A stretch of 64,000 nt of DNA, from assembly GCA_019752015.1 (NCBI GenBank), contig JAIEMQ010000004.1, positions 1 to 64,000 on the forward strand. The letters are read 5' to 3'. A program made the translations under genes and the position numbers. Source of the stretch: Cyanobacteriota bacterium. GTDB lineage: Bacteria > Acidobacteriota > Vicinamibacteria > Vicinamibacterales > UBA2999. The stretch's first letter is position 1. Each line of letters opens with the position of its first letter. The notes under the pieces were generated by a model. The model saw nothing but the letters and a program-made list of their open reading frames with translations, did no database searches and was not told where the DNA came from. Shown in pieces: positions 7,860 to 14,415 of this stretch.

Positions 7860-8113
7860 GGCTCCCCCGGGGGGACATCGGCCGCATTTACCTTTTCGAG
7901 ATCGTCTGCAAAGCCGCCATCAACCGGACCAGCCCCGCACCAGGCGGCCAATGCCAGGCCCAGCGTGGCGGGCTCGCCGTCTTCGACCGGCACAATGCGC
8001 GCGACGGGCTTGCCATTGCGCTCGATCAGCAACGACTCGCGCCTGTAACGCACTCGCGCCAGGTAATCGCCCAGCTTTCTCGCCAGTTCCGTGGCGGACA
8101 CGAGTGTTTCCAT
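7847..8113 (-). CDS. vapB: Phd/VapB-type antitoxin
   Basis: 88 aa. [15 protein letters not shown] is the N-terminal DNA-binding part and the [13 protein letters not shown] strand is typical of Phd/YefM antitoxins; the C-terminal tail would wrap the toxin. The next gene is VapC with a 13-bp overlap. A dyad lies 13-31 bp upstream and a perfect TATAAT ends 7 bp before the start codon, so the mRNA is probably leaderless and autoregulated. Confidence 0.85.
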   Translation of the reverse strand: METLVSATELARKLGDYLARVRYRRESLLIERNGKPVARIVPVEDGEPATLGLALAAWCGAGPVDGGFADDLEKVNAADVPPGEPWDS

Positions 8114-8119
8114 GTCTGC

Positions 8120-8144
8120 ATTATACGTATTTCTGTAGAATACG
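8120..8144. promoter_or_regulatory. Divergent promoter with operator dyad between vapB and pgl
   Basis: CGTATT-N7-AATACG (8126-8144) is a perfect dyad. On the minus strand TATAAT occupies 8125-8120, so vapB RNA would start at or next to its ATG. On the plus strand TAGAAT (8136-8141) points to a pgl start near its GTG at 8149. Antitoxin binding here would affect both genes. Confidence 0.6.
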
Positions 8145-8148
8145 CATT

Positions 8149-8835
8149 GTGGAGTTTATAGGGGCGCCGGCAACCGATCTCAAGAGCTTGATCACCAGCT
8201 CATTCGAGAGTTGGGCCGCTGCGTCGGGTGCATCGGGTGCATCGTGTGCGCTGTCCGGGGGTGCGACCGCTCTCATTTTCCTCAGTGCGCTCCGGAACGC
8301 GAATGTGGATTGGCGGAAGATCACGCTGTTCTGGGCGGATGAGCGGGCGGTGCCTCCGGATGATCCCGAATCGAACTACGGTCTCGCGGAGCGGATGCTG
8401 CTCTCACCGCTCGGCGCCAGGGCGCCGCGGGCGATTCGGATGCCTGCCGACGCCTCGCACCTCGGCCAGTTGGCGCTCTGGTACGACGATGCGCTCGCGT
8501 CGGAACTGGATGGTGGCGTGCTCGATCTCGCGATACTTGGCGTGGGCGAAGATGGACACATCGCCTCGCTATTTCCCGGCCATCCCGCGTTGCTGCAAAA
8601 CGACCTTCGGGCCGTCGCCATCGAGGATGCGCCGAAGCCGCCTCGCCGTCGTCTCTCGCTAACGATGAGATATCTGCTGCAGACGAAGAAGATCTGGGTG
8701 ATCGCGATCGGGCCGAGGAAGCTCCCTGTCCTTCAAGCTGCCATTAACAAATCGAGCAATGCTACTCCGCTCGATTTGTTAATGCGCCAGGCCAAGGACG
8801 TAACGATCTTTACAGATCAAACGATACGGAGATGA
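8149..8835 (+). CDS. pgl: 6-phosphogluconolactonase
   Basis: 228 aa from GTG 8149. ALSGGATA near the start, the WADERAVPPDDPESNYGLA block and LGVGEDGHIASLFPG are the SolDevB/Pgl signatures. It hydrolyses 6-phosphogluconolactone in the oxidative pentose phosphate pathway. It is divergent from vapB with only 35 bp between start codons and no clear ribosome site, which fits leaderless translation. A large hairpin follows the stop. Confidence 0.92.
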   Translation: MEFIGAPATDLKSLITSSFESWAAASGASGASCALSGGATALIFLSALRNANVDWRKITLFWADERAVPPDDPESNYGLAERMLLSPLGARAPRAIRMPADASHLGQLALWYDDALASELDGGVLDLAILGVGEDGHIASLFPGHPALLQNDLRAVAIEDAPKPPRRRLSLTMRYLLQTKKIWVIAIGPRKLPVLQAAINKSSNATPLDLLMRQAKDVTIFTDQTIRR

Positions 8836-8896
8836 ATCCGCCTAAAGGCGGACACCACCTGATTCCAACAGGTAGTGTCCACCTTCAGGTGGATTA
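8834..8896. terminator. Long imperfect hairpin between convergent genes
   Basis: Two palindromes (TCCGCCTAAAGGCGGA at 8837-8852 and a relative at 8877-8892) are themselves arranged as an inverted pair of about 25-bp arms. It separates the ends of pgl and the sigma54 activator and probably ends transcription from both sides. Confidence 0.65.
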
Positions 8897-10297
8897 GAAC
8901 CTTTTCAACTTTTCGACTAACGTCGTCCGCTTCAAACCCAACAACCTTGCCGCCGCCCCTTTGTTCTGTTCCGTCCGCGACAGGGCGCGATCGATCAAGT
9001 CCTTTTCGATCTGCGCGACGAGAGCGGGGAGATCGATGCCCTGCGAGGGCAGGTCGAGCGACGGCTTCGCGCTCGACTCGCCTGTTGTCTGAAGATCCGC
9101 GGGGAGATCGGCGACGTCGAGCTGCGTGCGGCTGCCGCTCATGGCGATGGCGCGCTCGACGGCATTCTCCAATTGACGAACGTTGCCGGGCCAGGCGAAC
9201 GCCATCAGGCGGCGCATCGCGTCCTGCGATACAGTCACTTCCGGTCCTGAGGTCTTGAGGTCGTGAGGTCTTGAATATTTCTTGATGAACTCCTGCACCA
9301 GCAGCGGAATGTCCTCGATGCGCTCGCGCAGCGGCGGCAGGTGCACGTGGATCACGTTGAGGCGATAGTAGAGATCCTCGCGGAACGATCCCTCCTTCAC
9401 CATCTTCACCAGGTCCGCGTTCGTCGCGGCGACAATGCGGACGTCGACCTTGATGGTGCGCGTGTCGCCAATGCGCTCGAACTCGCGCTCCTGCAGGACG
9501 CGCAGCATCTTCATCTGCAGCGCCATCGGCATGGTCCCGACCTCGTCGAGGAAGAGCGTGCCGCCGTCCGCCTGCTCGAGCCGCCCCTGTCGCATCGCGA
9601 CCGCGCCGGTGAAGGCGCCGCGCGCGTGACCGAACAGCTCCGCATCCAATAACGTTTCGGGAATCGCGCTGACGTTGATCGCCACGAAGCGCCCGCGATG
9701 GCGCGTGCTGGTTTGATGAATCGCGCGCGCGACCATTTCCTTGCCGGTGCCGGTCTCGCCGGTGATCAGAATCGTCGCCGCGGTCGGGCCGACCGTCTCG
9801 ATCAACTGAAAGAGCGCGCGCATCGGCGCGCTCTTGCCGGCCATCGACGCGAGACCGAATCGCTCATCGAGCTGTTGATGCAGGTACGCGTTCTCGCTCT
9901 TCAATCGCTTCTGCTCGAGCGATTTGTTGAGCACGTGCATCAGCTCATCGAACTGAAATGGTTTGGCGATGAAATCGGCAACGCCGAGTTTCGTCATCTC
10001 GACGGCATCCTTGACGGTGCCATATCCGGTGACGACGATCGCCACGATGCCGGGATAACGAGAAAGCGCGGTTTCAATTACCTCCTTGCCTTGTGTTTTC
10101 CGGGCGTCGGATGGCAAGCCATCCGCGCCGGAGAGCCGCAGATCAGAAACGATCACATCGAACGCAAAACTGTCGAGCGCCTTGATCGCCGCCTCGCCGT
10201 CGGCAGCCTCGGTCACCTCGTAGCCGGCGTCGGTAAGTCTTTCAGCTACAACACTTCGCAGCGATTCCTCATCGTCTACCAAGAGGAGGTGAGCCAT
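8894..10297 (-). CDS. NtrC-family sigma54-dependent response regulator
   Basis: 467 aa. Receiver domain (1-135) with LLLVDDEES and phospho-acceptor in VSDLRL; AAA+ domain with Walker A GETGTGKE, the sigma54-contact loop GAFTGA, and R-finger region; C-terminal Fis-type HTH (GAAARLLGLKRTTLVEKLKR). It should activate sigma54 promoters when phosphorylated. The receiver contains an extra loop (ADGLPSDARKTQG) encoded around a perfect palindrome at 10109-10124. A GTCA-N6-TGAC dyad lies 6 bp upstream of its ATG and recurs twice upstream of the sigma-factor gene at 11178. No kinase is adjacent on its strand. Confidence 0.95.
   Translation of the reverse strand: MAHLLLVDDEESLRSVVAERLTDAGYEVTEAADGEAAIKALDSFAFDVIVSDLRLSGADGLPSDARKTQGKEVIETALSRYPGIVAIVVTGYGTVKDAVEMTKLGVADFIAKPFQFDELMHVLNKSLEQKRLKSENAYLHQQLDERFGLASMAGKSAPMRALFQLIETVGPTAATILITGETGTGKEMVARAIHQTSTRHRGRFVAINVSAIPETLLDAELFGHARGAFTGAVAMRQGRLEQADGGTLFLDEVGTMPMALQMKMLRVLQEREFERIGDTRTIKVDVRIVAATNADLVKMVKEGSFREDLYYRLNVIHVHLPPLRERIEDIPLLVQEFIKKYSRPHDLKTSGPEVTVSQDAMRRLMAFAWPGNVRQLENAVERAIAMSGSRTQLDVADLPADLQTTGESSAKPSLDLPSQGIDLPALVAQIEKDLIDRALSRTEQNKGAAARLLGLKRTTLVEKLKRF
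10109..10124. repeat. In-frame palindrome inside the receiver domain
   Basis: Perfect 16-bp palindrome GGATGGCAAGCCATCC. On the coding strand it reads within ADGLPSD, directly after the phospho-acceptor strand. Confidence 0.7.
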
Positions 10298-10302
10298 GAG
10301 TC

Positions 10303-10316
10303 GTCAAAGTATTGAC
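10303..10316. promoter_or_regulatory. GTCA-N6-TGAC dyad, candidate activator site 1
   Basis: The site is CGTCAA-AGTA-TTGACG when extended by one base on each side. It lies directly upstream of the sigma54-activator start codon and fits autoregulation. Confidence 0.5.
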
Positions 10317-10405
10317 GCGCTGGATCGGGCTGTCAAGAGATCTTCGGTCTGCACGCCTAATCCCAGAAAGGCTTGCACCGATACATCCTTTGGAGGGCAA
10401 CCCCA

Positions 10406-10600
10406 GTGGAACGGCAAACAGTCAGCATCATGAAGGCGTGCGAGATGGTCGGCGTGAGCCGCCGGACGATCTACAACTGGATCGCGGCGAACAAGGTGGA
10501 ATATCTGCGCACCGCCGGCGGGAGCATCCGAATTTTCGTCGATACTCTGTGGCGCGAGCCCGACGGCACCAAGCACCCGACCAACCACACGGCGGCGTAA
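10406..10600 (+). CDS. Small excisionase/MerR-type HTH DNA-binding protein
   Basis: 64 aa from GTG 10406, with GGAGGG about 10 bp upstream. IMKACEMVGVSRRTIYNWI is a helix-turn-helix followed by the wing KVEYLRTAGGSIRIF. Such short proteins bind DNA as architectural factors or regulators. Divergent from the sigma54 activator and directly ahead of the H-box stub and the sigma gene, so it is probably part of the same regulatory set. Target unknown. Confidence 0.75.
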   Translation: MERQTVSIMKACEMVGVSRRTIYNWIAANKVEYLRTAGGSIRIFVDTLWREPDGTKHPTNHTAA

Positions 10601-10603
10601 GTT

Positions 10604-10816
10604 GTGAGTGGTGAGTTCGGAGTGGTGAGCACATCTTCCAAAGAGCTGTTGCACAAGCTCAATAACCAACTCGGCGTGATTCTCGCGCACGCCGAGTTGC
10701 TCGAGACCAAGGCGCAGGACGCGTCGCAGAAGGCGCGCGCCTCGCAAGTGGTCAACGCCGCGCTCCAGGCGATGGCGGTGTCGCGCGAGCTCCGCGAACA
10801 AGTCGGCGAAAAGTAG
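10604..10816 (+). CDS. Stand-alone histidine-kinase dimerization-like (H-box) protein
   Basis: 70 aa from GTG 10604; GTG 10628 is another possible start. LLHKLNNQLGVILAHAELLE resembles a kinase H-box (H-x-LNN-x-L-x-x-I) with the phospho-accepting His near residue 17. The rest is a second helix, as in a DHp hairpin. There is no ATPase domain. It starts 3 bp after the HTH gene. A phosphotransfer or kinase-interacting role is possible but inferred. Confidence 0.65.
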   Translation: MSGEFGVVSTSSKELLHKLNNQLGVILAHAELLETKAQDASQKARASQVVNAALQAMAVSRELREQVGEK

Positions 10817-10866
10817 TACCTCCCTGACAATCTGCGTTCGGATTTTTCGCGTTGGCCTCCGGTGCG

Positions 10867-10884
10867 GTCCGCCTGAAGGCGGAC
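10867..10884. repeat. Dispersed palindrome GTCCGCCTGAAGGCGGAC
   Basis: Perfect 18-bp palindrome followed by CCTCACAGG. The same pair of sequences is at 34717-34742 and 59880-59905. It could end transcription of the two small genes upstream. Confidence 0.85.
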
Positions 10885-10968
10885 CCTCACAGGACTGACC
10901 TGGGGCCCACGGAAATCGACCTCTCTGCTAACAGATCCGTAAGTAGTCGTGCAAAAACAAAACTGTTA

Positions 10969-10982
10969 GTCAATCTGATGAC
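10969..10982. promoter_or_regulatory. GTCA-N6-TGAC dyad, candidate activator site 2
   Basis: GTCAATCTGATGAC, about 200 bp upstream of the predicted sigma54 start site near 11174. Confidence 0.5.
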
Positions 10983-11000
10983 GCACAACCTGTAGAAACC

Positions 11001-11014
11001 GTCAAAACGTTGGC
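11001..11014. promoter_or_regulatory. GTCA-N6-TGGC dyad, candidate activator site 3
   Basis: GTCAAAACGTTGGC. Its centre lies 32 bp (three helical turns) from site 2. One mismatch to the dyad at 10303. Confidence 0.45.
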
Positions 11015-11075
11015 GTAATTTGAATGTTTTTCCGACGCGACTTTTCACATGACGGTTCGAGAAGTTCCGTATAAG

Positions 11076-11093
11076 TGTCTGACTTTTCAGACA
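11076..11093. promoter_or_regulatory. Perfect 18-bp dyad upstream of the sigma-factor promoter
   Basis: TGTCTGA-CTTT-TCAGACA, centred about 90 bp before the predicted start of transcription. It may be an activator site or a small hairpin. Confidence 0.45.
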
Positions 11094-11147
11094 TTTACAC
11101 GGTCGAGCCAGCGGCGCTTTACAGCACTGCAAGGCCTGACGCAGCTC

Positions 11148-11163
11148 TGGCATCGCAGTTGCC
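11148..11163 (+). promoter_or_regulatory. Sigma54 (-24/-12) promoter for the FliA/WhiG-type sigma gene
   Basis: TGGCATCGCAGTTGCC has the invariant GG and GC elements 10 bp apart and 9 of 11 consensus positions of TGGCACG-N4-TTGC. The start would be near 11174, leaving at most a few nt before ATG 11178. With the three dyads above, this accounts for the gene-free stretch 10817-11177. Confidence 0.6.
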
Positions 11164-11177
11164 TTAGGGCAAGCAAC

Positions 11178-12311
11178 ATGAAAACTAGCACCGCCTCCGC
11201 CAAGGCTACGGCGAGTCAGGCTGGACGCGTTGAAGCCGGTCTTCCATTCGTGGAAGCGCTGGCCCGGCGCATGGCCGCGACGATGCCGCATTCGATCGAC
11301 CTCAGCGATCTCGTCCAGGATGGCGTGATCGGATTGATCGACGCGGCGCACCGCTTCGACGATTCGCGCGGCATCAAGTTCGAGACGTTCGCCGAGCGTC
11401 GCATCCGCGGCGCGATGATCGATGCGCTGCGCAAGGATGCGTGGCCGCGCGGCGTGCGGCGCGTGAGGCGCGAGCTCGAAGCGGCGCGCGAGAAATTACG
11501 CGCGACCCTCGGCCACGAGCCGTCGCTCGCCGATCTCGCCGAAGCGATCGGCTCCGACGAGAAGCGCTTGGGCAAGACCATCGTCCGGATCAACACGATC
11601 GAGTCGACGTCGCCGTTCTCGAGCGCCGAGAACGTCGATGAAGCGCAGCTGCCGGCGGTGCTGGTCCCCGCGGAGCCCGAGCGCCCCGACATGCAGTATG
11701 AGCGCGACGAAGTGAAGGAGCGCGTGCGCAACGCCATTGCCACGCTGCCGCCGCGCGAGCAGCGCGTGATCGCGCTTTACTACTACAACGAAGTCACGAT
11801 GAAGGACATCGGCGCCGAGCTCGGCGTCAACGAGTCACGCGTTTCGCAGTTGCATGCGCGAGCCATTCGCCGCCTGCGCGAAGCGCTCGGAGCGGACGTC
11901 ACGCCAGTTGCCGCATCGGCAGCCCTGCGTGACGCTATTGCAGCGTTCGAAGCGAACTCGAAGCCGAAGATGGCGAAGGCCGCGTTGCCGGCCGTCGCCG
12001 CGAAGCCGAAGCCGAAGGTTTCGATGCCGGAATCCGATACGCGAGTGCCGCATGCGGCGCAGAAGCGCGCGGGACTGGTGCTGGTGAAGAACGGGGATCA
12101 GGGATCGGGGATCGGGGATCGGGGATCGGAGAAAACTCAGGACAAAGTATCCCGAGCCGCGCGCAGCAAGTCGCCCAACCTGAAGGGCTTGGAGAGCCAG
12201 CGGCAACCGGTTTCCTCGAGGAAGCGTTCGGCGTCGGTGCCGGCCACGTCGCCGGTGACGAAGATCACGCGTCGCGCCAGCGCGGGCGTGGCGGCCGCCA
12301 TCGCGCGGTAG
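11178..12311 (+). CDS. FliA/WhiG-type RNA polymerase sigma factor with long C-terminal extension
   Basis: 377 aa from ATG 11178. Region 2 (LSDLVQDGVIGLIDAA, KFETFAERRIRGAMIDALR), region 3 (LEAAREKLRATLGHEPSLADLAEAIG) and region 4 (LPPREQRVIALYYYNEVTMKDIGAELGV) give a sigma28-type factor ending near residue 236. About 140 further residues are Ala/Lys-rich; after a GGGATCG heptamer array they run antisense through the end of the kinase gene. The native stop has probably been lost or moved. The N-terminal ASAKATASQAG comes from another dispersed element. No flagellar genes are nearby, so its regulon is open. Confidence 0.85.
   Translation: MKTSTASAKATASQAGRVEAGLPFVEALARRMAATMPHSIDLSDLVQDGVIGLIDAAHRFDDSRGIKFETFAERRIRGAMIDALRKDAWPRGVRRVRRELEAAREKLRATLGHEPSLADLAEAIGSDEKRLGKTIVRINTIESTSPFSSAENVDEAQLPAVLVPAEPERPDMQYERDEVKERVRNAIATLPPREQRVIALYYYNEVTMKDIGAELGVNESRVSQLHARAIRRLREALGADVTPVAASAALRDAIAAFEANSKPKMAKAALPAVAAKPKPKVSMPESDTRVPHAAQKRAGLVLVKNGDQGSGIGDRGSEKTQDKVSRAARSKSPNLKGLESQRQPVSSRKRSASVPATSPVTKITRRASAGVAAAIAR
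11191..11222. repeat. CGCCAAGGCTACGGCG-type element at the sigma-factor N-terminus
   Basis: Shares GCCAAGGCTACGG with 60900-60924 and nearly with 37822-37850. Read in frame as ASAKATASQ. Confidence 0.6.
12094..12129 (+). repeat. Heptamer array GGGATCG, five units, coding
   Basis: Units GGGATCA then GGGATCG four times. Encodes DQGSGIGDRGS in the sigma-factor extension. Same family as 45690-45725. Confidence 0.9.
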
Positions 12312-13723
12312 AACTGCATGCCGTCAATGCGCGGCATCTTGAGATCGCAGACGATCAAATCGTAACGGGCTTCGGTGAGGCGGGTCAGTCCCTCCTCACC
12401 ATCACCCGCTCGATCGACGGTAAAGCCCGCATCGACGAGCGCCTCTGATACCGCGACGGCCAGCGCGGGCTCATCCTCCACCACCAGCACACGCAAGCCC
12501 TTGAACGCTTCGAGCGAGATCGGCTGCTGCGGCGTCCGGCCCGCGGGCGCGTTGAGATGCTGGCCCGACACCGGCAGCTCGATGAAAAACGTCGCGCCCT
12601 GTCCTTTCTTCGACTCGACCCAGATGCGTCCGCCATGTTCCTGGACGATCGCGTAGGCAACCGTCAATCCAAGACCGGTGCCCTGGCCAACTTCCTTGGT
12701 CGTGAAGAACGGATCGAACACTTTTCCGGCACGCTCTTCAGGAATGCCAGGGCCATCATCGCTGACTTCGAGCACGAGCGATCCGCGCTCGGTGTCGTGC
12801 GACGTGCGGACGACGATGGTGCCTTTGCCGTTGGCGCCGATGCAGGCCTGCTCCGCGTTGATCAGGAGATTGAGAAGGACCTGCTTGATCTGGTGGCTGT
12901 CGGCGAAGACGTCCGGGAGCCCGGTGGCGAACGCCTCGACGATCTGGATGTTGGAAACCTTCTGCTCGCCCCTCGACGTTGCTCGGGGCGACCCTGAGCC
13001 TGTCGAAGGGTCGTAGGCGCGGAGCGCCAGCGTTTCGCGCGCGACCTGGTTGAGATCGACCATCGCGCGCGTGGTCTGTCGCTTGCGCGCGAAGGTCAGG
13101 AGGTTGCGGACAATGCGGGCGGCGCGCTCGGATTCGCCGAGGATGACCTCGAGCCCCTGCTTCGTCTTGTCGTCGACGTTTCTTTCGGAGAGCCGTTCGG
13201 CCCACGAGAGGATCGTCGCGAGCGGATTGTTCAGCTCATGCGCGACGCCTGAGATGGTCTGGCCGAGCGCGGCCATCTTCTCGGCCTGCAGCATCTGGTA
13301 GCGGCCGTCGCGAGTCTGATCCTCGCGCTTCTTCCGCTCGCTGACGTCGCGGACGAGCGCCTCGATATGCAGCATGGCGAGCTGCGTTTGATTCGCATGG
13401 ATCGGGCGGTGCGATGCGGTCGCGGAGACTTCGATCCAGATCGGCGATCCGTCGACGCGGCGGACGCGGATCAGGTGATCGGTGACGCCGCCGTCGCGAT
13501 CGAGCAGCTCGATGAAGTCCTGACGCGCCTGTGGATCGACGAAGCGCGTCGGCTCGAACGGCTGCACGAGATTTTCGGCAGCGTCGTGCGGGTATCCGAA
13601 GATTTCTTTGAGATGCGGATTGGCGGCAAGAGTGCTGGTGCTGTTGGCACCGAGGGCGCCGATGTAGACGCCCTCTTTTACGCCTTGAAATAATCGTGCG
13701 AACGCTATGGTGCGTTCATCCAC
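12137..13723 (-). CDS. PAS-domain hybrid histidine kinase with C-terminal receiver
   Basis: 528 aa, cytoplasmic. PAS domain (about 10-130), HisKA with VAHELNNPLATI, HATPase with NLLINAEQA, DDGPGIP and GQGTGLGL, then a receiver with phospho-acceptor in CDLKMPRIDG. No membrane segment, so the signal is intracellular. An insert DPSTGSGSPRATSR between the HisKA and HATPase parts is encoded by a palindromic element at 12989-13013. Its 3' end overlaps the sigma-factor frame by 175 bp in antisense. A partner for the sigma54 activator is possible. Confidence 0.93.
   Translation of the reverse strand: MDERTIAFARLFQGVKEGVYIGALGANSTSTLAANPHLKEIFGYPHDAAENLVQPFEPTRFVDPQARQDFIELLDRDGGVTDHLIRVRRVDGSPIWIEVSATASHRPIHANQTQLAMLHIEALVRDVSERKKREDQTRDGRYQMLQAEKMAALGQTISGVAHELNNPLATILSWAERLSERNVDDKTKQGLEVILGESERAARIVRNLLTFARKRQTTRAMVDLNQVARETLALRAYDPSTGSGSPRATSRGEQKVSNIQIVEAFATGLPDVFADSHQIKQVLLNLLINAEQACIGANGKGTIVVRTSHDTERGSLVLEVSDDGPGIPEERAGKVFDPFFTTKEVGQGTGLGLTVAYAIVQEHGGRIWVESKKGQGATFFIELPVSGQHLNAPAGRTPQQPISLEAFKGLRVLVVEDEPALAVAVSEALVDAGFTVDRAGDGEEGLTRLTEARYDLIVCDLKMPRIDGMQFYRAMAAATPALARRVIFVTGDVAGTDAERFLEETGCRWLSKPFRLGDLLRAARDTLS
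12989..13013. repeat. In-frame palindromic element (CGACCCT ... AGGGTCG) in the kinase gene
   Basis: 25 bp with 7-bp outer arms. On the coding strand it reads CCT TCG ACA GGC TCA GGG (PSTGSG), the same frame as the elements at 50268 and 50924. Confidence 0.8.
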
Positions 13724-13734
13724 CTCTGTCTCTT

Positions 13735-13753
13735 AGCCCGCCTCCGGCGGGCT
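13735..13753. repeat. Palindrome AGCCCGCCTCCGGCGGGCT
   Basis: Lies 11 bp upstream of the kinase start codon, in the gap to the PCYCGC gene. Confidence 0.7.
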
Positions 13754-13804
13754 GGACGTCTCGAAGGCCAACGTTGAAAGTCTCATCGGGCCTTCGATAC
13801 GTCG

Positions 13805-14344
13805 CTATTTCTTCGCGGGTGGTGCGGGAGTCGGTGTGCGGCCGGCGGCGTTGCCGGGGGCCCAGCGCTTCTCGATGGCGGCGCGGATCGAATTGACGTC
13901 GGCGCCGGAGTTATAGAGCTGCATCGATTCACGCGCCACATCGACGCAGATCGTGCAGCCGAAGCCGTGCTCGTCCCACTGCAGCACGTTGCCTTTTGGA
14001 TCGCGTCGCGCGACGAAGCACGATTCGTTGGCCTTGTGTCCCTGTTCGCCGCATCCGCAGTAGCACGGGACGTACTTCAGAATCTCGGGATGCTGCGCCG
14101 CGAAGTCATACGTGGCGCGCACGACGTCCATCGGGCGCACCGGCGCGAAGCCGACGTTCGGGAGCGGCGGCGTCGAGACGCGCGTGCGCACGGGACCACT
14201 CAGGGGCTTGGGGCTTGGGGCTTGGGGCTTGGGGCTTGGGACTTGGGGCTTGGGGGCTGCCTGGTCTCCGGCCGCAACGACCGTCACGATGAGTGCGGCG
14301 CCTGCAAATCCGAGCAACGGTGTAATGAAATTCCGCGCTTGCAT
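13805..14344 (-). CDS. PCYCGC-motif secreted protein with heptamer-encoded linker
   Basis: 179 aa. Signal-like N-terminus (ITPLLGFAGAALIVTVVAAG), then a Pro/Lys linker of PSPKPQA units, then the Cys-rich domain YVPCYCGCGEQGHKANESC and GCTICVDVARE. PCYCGC proteins are exported and usually found with electron-transfer or metal proteins; function is unknown. The linker is encoded by seven GGGGCTT-type heptamers, so one extra or missing unit would abolish the Cys domain. Confidence 0.82.
   Translation of the reverse strand: MQARNFITPLLGFAGAALIVTVVAAGDQAAPKPQVPSPKPQAPSPKPLSGPVRTRVSTPPLPNVGFAPVRPMDVVRATYDFAAQHPEILKYVPCYCGCGEQGHKANESCFVARRDPKGNVLQWDEHGFGCTICVDVARESMQLYNSGADVNSIRAAIEKRWAPGNAAGRTPTPAPPAKK
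14203..14256. repeat. Heptamer array GGGGCTT, seven units, coding on minus strand
   Basis: Six GGGGCTT and one GGGACTT units in phase. It encodes the period-7 amino acid linker of the PCYCGC protein. Confidence 0.95.
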
Positions 14345-14372
14345 ACTGCAACTCTAACAGGGGTCGAAACTT

Positions 14373-14403
14373 CTGGCTACTGGCTACCGGATACTGGATA
14401 CTG
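14373..14403. repeat. Heptamer array CTGGCTA/CTGGATA
   Basis: Four 7-bp units between the PCYCGC and GGDEF start codons. A reverse-complement relative is at 31025-31060. Confidence 0.85.
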
Positions 14404-14415
14404 CAGGCGAAGCCC

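Noticed and set aside
259-8113. Prophage or integrative element
   Set aside because: No integrase, transposase, att-like direct repeats at tRNA genes or phage structural genes are seen.
10351-10365. Sigma54 promoter for the activator gene on the minus strand (TGGGATTAGGCGTGC)
   Set aside because: GG-N10-GC is present but four other consensus positions fail.
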